DNA of 39,102 bases from Gallionella sp. (GTDB taxonomy: Bacteria > Pseudomonadota > Gammaproteobacteria > Burkholderiales > Gallionellaceae), in contig JAUSAO010000099.1 in NCBI GenBank assembly GCA_030652475.1, forward strand, positions 1 to 39,102. The letters run 5' to 3'. The translations under genes were made by a program, and so were the position numbers. The notes beneath the pieces are model-generated. The model saw only the letters and a list, made by a program, of their open reading frames with translations, did no database searches and was not told where the DNA came from. Numbering within the stretch: position 1 is the stretch's first letter; each line of letters begins with the position of its first letter. This document shows positions 32,767-39,102 of this stretch, one piece after another.

Positions 32767-33359
32767 TTGCGCATTGCCCTTTCAGCAGGTGTCAGTGAAT
32801 CGATAAAACCCTGGCGTGAGAACAAGCGCTCAGCGTATTTCATCAGAGGCGCAGCCTCCTTGCCCATATTAATGCCGTAATGTTCGAGGCGCCACAGCAG
32901 GGGCGCAATCGCCACATCCAGCATGGAGAAGTCATTCCCCAGCAAAAATTTTTGCTTGGTGAGAATTTGTGCGAGTTGCGCCAGACTGTCACGAATGATC
33001 AGGCGCGCCTTCTCGGCAGGTTTGCCGCCCTGCAGAATAATATCGACGTTGCTATACAATTCCTGCTCGAAACGGTGCAAAAACAGTCGTGCTCGCCCTC
33101 TCATAACGGGATCGGCCGGCATCAGCTGCGGATGCGGGAAACGTTCATCAATGTATTCATTGATGATATTGGCCTCGGTCAAAATCAGGTCACGCTCAAC
33201 CAGAACCGGAACCTTGTTGTATGGATTGATGGCAGCCAGATCTTCCGCCCTGTCGATATGATCAACGTCAATAACTTCAAAATCCATACCTTTCTCAAAG
33301 AGCACAATCCGGCAACGGTGAGAATATGGGCACGAGGTGCCCGAATACAATCGCATCAT
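32763..33359 (-). CDS. sspA: Stringent starvation protein A (GST-like)
   Basis: RNA polymerase-associated protein with a glutathione-S-transferase fold. The 198-residue protein has a thioredoxin-like N-terminus (LYSGTSCPYSHRCRIVLFEK) and an ERDLILTEANIINEYIDERF segment. The family lacks GST activity and acts at stress-response promoters. The CPYSHR sequence keeps a cysteine. Coupled to sspB and downstream of petABC, a conserved beta/gammaproteobacterial order, though the terminator at 33394-33421 separates the transcripts. Confidence 0.93.
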   Translation of the reverse strand: MMRLYSGTSCPYSHRCRIVLFEKGMDFEVIDVDHIDRAEDLAAINPYNKVPVLVERDLILTEANIINEYIDERFPHPQLMPADPVMRGRARLFLHRFEQELYSNVDIILQGGKPAEKARLIIRDSLAQLAQILTKQKFLLGNDFSMLDVAIAPLLWRLEHYGINMGKEAAPLMKYAERLFSRQGFIDSLTPAERAMRK

Positions 33360-33393
33360 GAAAACAACCTATCTATTAAAGCCCAACAAAAAA

Positions 33394-33421
33394 ACCAAAA
33401 GGCGGGACTATCAGTCCCGCC
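33394..33421 (-). terminator. Intrinsic terminator of the petABC operon
   Basis: GGCGGGACT (33401-33409) and AGTCCCGCC (33413-33421) form a perfect 9-bp stem. On the minus strand it is followed by TTTTGGTTTTTTT. Confidence 0.88.
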
Positions 33422-33485
33422 ATAATGGCACTTGTCACTACTGCACGGAAACTATCACAAGTGCACCGTGCAATTCAAGTCTAGT

Positions 33486-34211
33486 TTAGTGAATATCCTT
33501 CCAGATTTCCTTTTTCAGCGCATAAACGAGCAGGAACATAAGAGAAAGGAAGCCCAATACGATCCAGCCCAGCCGATAACGTACCATCTTGGCGGGTTCA
33601 CCCATAAATACCAGGTAGTTGGTCAAATCAGCAACAGCAGCATCATAGGCTACCGGAGTCAGGGAACCCGGTGTTTTTAACACCAGCTTGCCCGCGCCGT
33701 GGCCTTCATGGCTTTCCAGCGCTTGCTCACCCTGCAGATCCGCCATCACGTGCGGCATCGCTACCCCGGGAAACACGATGTTGTTCCAGCCGGAAGGACG
33801 CGTAGTATCGATGTGGAATCCGCGCAAATAGCTGTAAAGCCAGTCAGCGCTGCGTGAACGTGAAATGACACTCAGATCAGGCGGCGTTACACCAAAAGCC
33901 AGCTTGGCCGAGTTCGCGTCCATCGTAGCCAGCATGGTCGAACCGACCTTGACGTCTTCCGGCAACTGCAGATCCACCTTGATCTGTTCCTCAGTCATGC
34001 CGATGTCGCCCAAGCGGTTGTAACGCATGGAAACAGCAGAATGACAAGCAAGACATCTCGATGTAAACAGCTTCGCGCCGCGTTGCAGGGACGCGGTGTC
34101 TTGCAGATTCACCGGCGCCGTATCCAGATGGACTGCAGCACCGCTGGCCATCGCCACGGCGGGCATCGCCAAAAGCAGTGCCACCGCGCAGATTTTTTTG
34201 ATAATTTTCAT
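33486..34211 (-). CDS. petC: Cytochrome c1 of the bc1 complex
   Basis: Membrane-anchored c-type cytochrome that passes electrons from the Rieske protein to soluble cytochrome c. The 241-residue protein has a signal peptide (cleavage near residue 22), the heme motif CLACH (Cys53, Cys56, His57), GVTPPDLSVISRSRS and a C-terminal membrane anchor (VLGFLSLMFLLVYAL) ending KKEIWKDIH. A 19-bp gap separates it from petB. It is the last gene of the petABC operon. Confidence 0.95.
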   Translation of the reverse strand: MKIIKKICAVALLLAMPAVAMASGAAVHLDTAPVNLQDTASLQRGAKLFTSRCLACHSAVSMRYNRLGDIGMTEEQIKVDLQLPEDVKVGSTMLATMDANSAKLAFGVTPPDLSVISRSRSADWLYSYLRGFHIDTTRPSGWNNIVFPGVAMPHVMADLQGEQALESHEGHGAGKLVLKTPGSLTPVAYDAAVADLTNYLVFMGEPAKMVRYRLGWIVLGFLSLMFLLVYALKKEIWKDIH

Positions 34212-34230
34212 GTCTACAAACCTTTCTGTT

Positions 34231-35469
34231 CTATTTGAACGTAACGCGATCAGGCTCGGGCTTGCACTTGTCGATCTTGGTATACCAAGGCATCAGCAAG
34301 AAGAAGGCAAAATACACCACGGCCAGAATCTGCGAGAACACCGTATAAGTCGGCGTAGAAGGCATCAGACCGAGCCAGCCCAGACCGACAAAGCTCACCA
34401 CAAAGGAAGCGAGAAATGCCTTGTAGAGCGGGCCGCGATAACGGATGGACTTGACCTTGCCACGATCCAGCCATGGCAGGAAGAAGAAGGCCACTGTTGC
34501 AATACCCATCGCCACCACACCCGGGAACTGAGAACCGAACAGCGGTGGAACCGCACGAAGAATCGCGTAGTAAGGCGTGAAATACCATACCGGCGCAATA
34601 TGTTCGGGCGTCTTCATCGGGTTGGCCGGAACAAAGTTATTGTATTCCAGGAAATAGCCACCCATATCCGGCGCAAAGAACACAATCGCACAGAAGATAA
34701 TCAGGAAACCCATCACACCGACGCCGTCCTTTACCGTGTAATACGGATGGAAAGGAATTCCGTCCAGCGGTTTGCCGTTGGCATCCTTGTGCTTCTTGAT
34801 TTCAATACCGTCCGGATTATTGGAACCCACCTCATGCAAGGCAACGAGGTGCGCAATAACGATCAACACCAGAATCAGCGGTATGGCAACCACGTGCAGT
34901 GCGAAAAAGCGATTGAGCGTGATGTCGGAAACGACGAAATCACCGCGTATCAGGATAGCCAGGTCATGGCCGATGAAAGGAACCGACGAGAACAGGTTGA
35001 CGATCACCTGCGCACCCCAGAACGACATCTGACCCCAGGGCAACAGATAACCCATAAAGGCTTCACCCATCAACGCCAGATAGATGATCATGCCGATAAT
35101 CCACAGCAATTCGCGCGGCTTCCGGTAGGAGCCGTACATCATGCCACGGAACATGTGCAGATAAATCACCACGAAGAACATCGACGCGCCGGTTGAATGT
35201 ATGTAACGCAGCAACCAGCCCCATTGCACATCGCGCATGATGTACTCGACCGATGTGAATGCGAACAAGGCATCAGGCTTGTAATTCATGGTCAGGAAAA
35301 TACCGCTGACGAACTGAATAACCAGCAACAACATGGCCAGCGAACCAAAGAAATACCAGAAGTTGAAATTTTTCGGTGCGTAGTACTCGGATACATGTTC
35401 TTTCCACATGGAAACCAGTGGGAAACGCTCATCTATCCAGCCTACCAATTTAGTTAGCAAATTCATCAT
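34231..35469 (-). CDS. petB: Cytochrome b of the bc1 complex
   Basis: Polytopic quinol oxidase subunit that carries hemes bL and bH. The 412-residue protein has about eight transmembrane helices with the expected paired histidines (HSTGASMFFVVIYLHMFRG; HVVAIPLILVLIVIAHLVAL). GYLLPWGQMSFWGAQVIVNL and the quinol-site PEHI region (KTPEHIAPVWYF) are present. It overlaps petA by four bases. Confidence 0.97.
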   Translation of the reverse strand: MMNLLTKLVGWIDERFPLVSMWKEHVSEYYAPKNFNFWYFFGSLAMLLLVIQFVSGIFLTMNYKPDALFAFTSVEYIMRDVQWGWLLRYIHSTGASMFFVVIYLHMFRGMMYGSYRKPRELLWIIGMIIYLALMGEAFMGYLLPWGQMSFWGAQVIVNLFSSVPFIGHDLAILIRGDFVVSDITLNRFFALHVVAIPLILVLIVIAHLVALHEVGSNNPDGIEIKKHKDANGKPLDGIPFHPYYTVKDGVGVMGFLIIFCAIVFFAPDMGGYFLEYNNFVPANPMKTPEHIAPVWYFTPYYAILRAVPPLFGSQFPGVVAMGIATVAFFFLPWLDRGKVKSIRYRGPLYKAFLASFVVSFVGLGWLGLMPSTPTYTVFSQILAVVYFAFFLLMPWYTKIDKCKPEPDRVTFK

Positions 35470-36059
35470 GCTTTCCCCTTGCTGTCATCACCGATCACCA
35501 GACGGGTATCGCTGAGATACTTGTGCGGCGGAATAATCATGTTGGTGGGTGCGGGGACACCCTTGAATACGCGTGCAGCCAGGTCAAAACGGGAGCCATG
35601 ACAGGGGCAGAACCATCCGCCCGCCCAATTTGCGCCCAAGTCAGCTGGCGCAACTTCAGGACGGAAAGTAGGCGAACAACCCAGGTGGGTACACACACCC
35701 AGCACAACCAGGAATTCGGGTTTGATGGAACGGGTAGGATTATTGCAATATTCCGGTTGCTGCGGAACTTCAGATGTCGGGTCAGCCAATTCCGTGTCAT
35801 GCTTGGTGAGAATATCGAGCATTTCCTGGGTACGATGCACTATCCACACCGGCTTGCCTTGCCACTCCACACTCATCATCGCGCCGGGTTCAATTCCGCT
35901 CACATCCACCTCAATCGGCGCACCCGCCGCCTTGGCGCGTTCGCTCGGCATCAGGCTCAGCACAAACGGCGCGCCTGCCCCGACGGCGGCCACTCCGCCT
36001 GCCGCAGCGCTTGCCGCGATCAACAGCCGACGCTTATTGTTATCTACATTCTCAGTCAT
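35466..36059 (-). CDS. petA: Rieske iron-sulfur subunit of the bc1 complex
   Basis: Takes one electron from quinol at the Qo site. The 197-residue protein has an N-terminal KRR/transmembrane anchor of Tat type (NNKRRLLIAASAAAGG). The cluster ligands are C123-T-H125-L-G-C128 and C151-P-C153-H154-G-S. Length is typical of bacterial Rieske proteins. GAGG precedes the ATG. The 229 bp upstream (36060-36288) should hold the operon promoter, but I see no convincing hexamers; a GCCGGGG/CCCCGGC stem sits at 36148-36181. Confidence 0.96.
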   Translation of the reverse strand: MTENVDNNKRRLLIAASAAAGGVAAVGAGAPFVLSLMPSERAKAAGAPIEVDVSGIEPGAMMSVEWQGKPVWIVHRTQEMLDILTKHDTELADPTSEVPQQPEYCNNPTRSIKPEFLVVLGVCTHLGCSPTFRPEVAPADLGANWAGGWFCPCHGSRFDLAARVFKGVPAPTNMIIPPHKYLSDTRLVIGDDSKGKA

Positions 36060-36288
36060 AATTCCTCATCCCTATTTATTGGTAGCGTTACTATTCAATC
36101 AACAATATTGACTGTCACTATTATTTTTATTTTTCATGGTAGCGGTCGCCGGGGAAACGCCTACAAATTCCTGCCCCCGGCAAATTCTGATTGCCAACCG
36201 CGAATACTACATAGCAAAACCGTGCACTGCCAGCAAAACATGCTAAATCATTGCAATTACAAAGATTTATCAGCGTTTGGTTATATGC

Positions 36289-36729
36289 TTAATTATTCTT
36301 GGCGCCTTGCTGTACCCATTTTCTCAGGGTCAGGATATATTGCCTGTCCAGCGTGCCGGAGGCATTCAGGCCGGCAGGCATTTTCAGGCCACGATTGGTG
36401 CCGGTAAGCAATTTGGTGAACGTGCTGGTCTCGCTATCACCCGGCTTGACGACGGCGCCAAATTTGGTCCCTTTCATCAAGCTCTCATAAGAGCTCATAT
36501 CCAGTCCGCTTTTGACATAGCCTTTCCCTCCGGGGATATGACAATTCAAACAGTAATCATGGATGATAGGCTGCACATCACTCCTGAAGCTGATTTCTCC
36601 GCCCCCGGTTAGCTTAAGCGCGCCCAGCTCGGGGGCGAGCGCGCCCACCTCGGGGGCGGATGTCTCGCCCAAAGCGTTAAATGAAAGCGCCAAAAGTACG
36701 GACACACTCAGCAAGAACTTTATTTTCAT
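36289..36729 (-). CDS. Periplasmic c-type cytochrome, function unknown
   Basis: A 146-residue protein from the ATG at 36729, preceded by GGAGG. It has a signal peptide cleaved around residue 21 and one heme motif CLNCH (Cys60, Cys63, His64). SDVQPIIHDYCLNCHIPGGKGY and MPAGLNASGTLDRQYILTLRKWV are typical of the cytochrome C domains linked to planctomycete-type PSCyt1 modules. Between signal and heme is the Ala/Glu-rich stretch PEVGALAPELGALKL, a small internal repeat. It lies upstream of petABC on the same strand, so a link to respiration is possible but not shown. Confidence 0.8.
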   Translation of the reverse strand: MKIKFLLSVSVLLALSFNALGETSAPEVGALAPELGALKLTGGGEISFRSDVQPIIHDYCLNCHIPGGKGYVKSGLDMSSYESLMKGTKFGAVVKPGDSETSTFTKLLTGTNRGLKMPAGLNASGTLDRQYILTLRKWVQQGAKNN

Positions 36730-36941
36730 ATCGCCTCCAAAATACAACCGCCATTAATTCGTATTTACATTTAACGATGGCTTTATTGCTACTTGCAGCG
36801 GAACGGCGCTGCCCCGTTTACGTTCCCAATCCTTCGCTACCAGACAAATTCAGCACATGAAGCCACATGCTAAAAAATCAAGGTCGCAATAGTACGCAAC
36901 ACACTATTAATTTGCAATGTCCAGCAAGCGGTGTCAGGCGG

Positions 36942-37688
36942 TTAAACCGGGTTATTTTGATCGAAAAAACGGTGTTCCAGCGCAAATCGTCCTGCCAGAT
37001 ATTCGCCCAGCGCCTGTACGCCCAGACGTTCTGTCGCATGATGCCCGGCCGCGATAAAGGCCACTCCCGTTTCATTGGCCAAATGGAAATTGGCTTCGGA
37101 GATTTCCCCGGTCAGAAAAACATCCACCCCCTGCGCGATGGCCGCCTCAAAGTAACCTTGCGCTGCCCCGCTACACCAGCCCACCCTGCTCATGACTTTG
37201 GAAGCATCGCCTATGACCTGCGGCGTGCGCTGCAAACCGTGGCCGACTTGCTCCGCAAACAACGAGAGTGCCTGAGGGATTGCCAATACACCAAAACACG
37301 CGACATTTTGTTCGCCAAACCTGCCCTGCTCCACCAGGCCGAGCAACTTGCCGAGGCACGCATTGTTACCCAGTTCGGCATGTGCATCGAGCGGCAGATG
37401 ATACGCCAGCAGACTCACCTCGTTCTTTAACAACTGCGCGATGCGCCGTTTCTTGATGCCGACGATGCAGGCGTCTTCATTGCGCCAGAAATAACCGTGA
37501 TGCACCAGTATCGCGTCTGCGCCCCAGGCTATCGCATCATCCAGCACCTGCTGCGATGCCGTTACTGCCGTGGCGACACGCCGCACTTCTGCGCGGCCTT
37601 CTACTTGCACACCATTCGGGCAGTAATCCTTGAACAGCGTGGTTTGCAACAGGCTTGCGTTATAATCGCGCAATTCATTAAGCTTCAT
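36942..37688 (-). CDS. Nif3-like dinuclear metal centre protein (YbgI family)
   Basis: A 248-residue protein from the ATG at 37688. Conserved metal-binding segments are DAILVHHGYFWR (two His), AYHLPLDAH, and the C-terminal AAGHHATERLGV. It starts with LNELRDYNASLL and KDYCPNGVQVEG, typical of the family. Members form toroidal hexamers with two metals per subunit; YbgI/YqfO-type proteins have no firmly agreed function (GTP cyclohydrolase-like activity has been proposed for some). It is divergent from the AlgW/DegS gene. Confidence 0.9.
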   Translation of the reverse strand: MKLNELRDYNASLLQTTLFKDYCPNGVQVEGRAEVRRVATAVTASQQVLDDAIAWGADAILVHHGYFWRNEDACIVGIKKRRIAQLLKNEVSLLAYHLPLDAHAELGNNACLGKLLGLVEQGRFGEQNVACFGVLAIPQALSLFAEQVGHGLQRTPQVIGDASKVMSRVGWCSGAAQGYFEAAIAQGVDVFLTGEISEANFHLANETGVAFIAAGHHATERLGVQALGEYLAGRFALEHRFFDQNNPV

Positions 37689-37745
37689 GTAATTTCCCAA
37701 CGGATTATTATATTTCCCACATTAAACGATCAGGTTCATCTTACC

Positions 37746-38903
<1,158 letters not shown>

Positions 38904-38952
38904 GAAAAAACAGATTTAACTATTAAACCCAAATTATCCTGGAAAAAGCTGT

Positions 38953-39087
38953 TGTCCACGAAACCCACGAAAAAACACGAACAAATTCAAATGCATATCC
39001 CGATTTGTTGCATCACCCGTTGGGTGCGTTGCTCAATTTATGTAGTCGATTGTTTTCTTTCGTGAATTTCGTGCCTTTCGTGGATGA
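38953..39087. repeat. Long imperfect inverted repeat with CACGAAA motifs
   Basis: The left arm (38953-38983) has three CACGAA units in tandem-like spacing. The right arm (about 39055-39087) carries the inverted complements (TTTCGTG three times). A small hairpin CACCC-GTT-GGGTG (39014-39026) sits between. It lies downstream of the protease with no gene to the window end; such elements are usually dispersed in many copies. Confidence 0.7.
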
Positions 39088-39102
39088 AATGAGGTTTTAA
39101 GG

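Overview
The window reads as chromosomal DNA of a betaproteobacterium, most likely in or near the Nitrosomonadales/Gallionellaceae. The support is conserved gene order: TPR lipoprotein-lolB-ispE-tRNA-Gln-prs-rplY-pth-ychF, birA-coaX-SPOR, coaD-rsmD-M16-M16 | ftsY-ftsE-ftsX-rpoH, and petABC next to sspAB with a divergent Nif3/AlgW pair. The species cannot be fixed from sequence alone.

Layout. 169-3382 (minus): ssb, corC, ybeY, miaB; phoH, usually between miaB and ybeY, is absent. 3568-3830 (plus): a 31-residue single-span membrane protein with a very strong ribosome binding site, bracketed by hairpins. 3856-9934 (minus): tRNA-Met, a SPOR protein, coaX, birA, ychF, pth, rplY, prs, tRNA-Gln. 9940-13090 (minus): ispE, lolB, a TPR lipoprotein. 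13167-17244 (plus): a three-gene Gld-type ABC exporter, then mutM with an unusual in-frame insertion. 17245-23700: an accessory island holding a diversity-generating retroelement (DGR). 23761-38903: a secreted phosphoesterase, ferredoxin, coaD, rsmD, two M16 peptidase homologues, ftsYEX, rpoH, sspAB, petABC, a small cytochrome c, a Nif3-family protein and a DegS/AlgW-type protease.

The main find is the DGR. A reverse transcriptase with the DGR hallmark IGSLSSQ and YVDD motifs (17730-18971, plus) lies next to an Avd-like gene (17332-17718, minus), a 142-bp template repeat (TR, 18982-19123), a MutS-domain-I-like (MSL-type) gene (19339-19863, minus) and a 1077-residue target gene (19987-23220, minus) whose 3' end is the 148-bp variable repeat (VR). 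I aligned TR and VR by hand. All 19 substitutions fall on template adenines; the only other difference is a 6-bp length change. The target has a signal peptide, an N-terminal beta-barrel-like domain, five 76-residue repeats, an Ig-like segment and a C-terminal DUF1566/C-type-lectin-like domain that carries the VR. This matches the order of an inverse autotransporter (intimin/invasin type) with a hypervariable tip. A 13-copy GGTTC repeat lies just upstream of the target start and may make its expression phase variable. The RT runs opposite to the TR and the target, and Avd-like and MSL-like genes occur together; both points are atypical.

Other observations: related 26-bp repeats sit in frame in miaB and ftsY; a palindromic ~132-bp element sits in frame in mutM; 7-bp tandem repeats form the ispE start and overlap the mutM stop; a CIRCE-like operator overlaps the rpoH promoter; and rsmD has AUA where its start codon would be expected.
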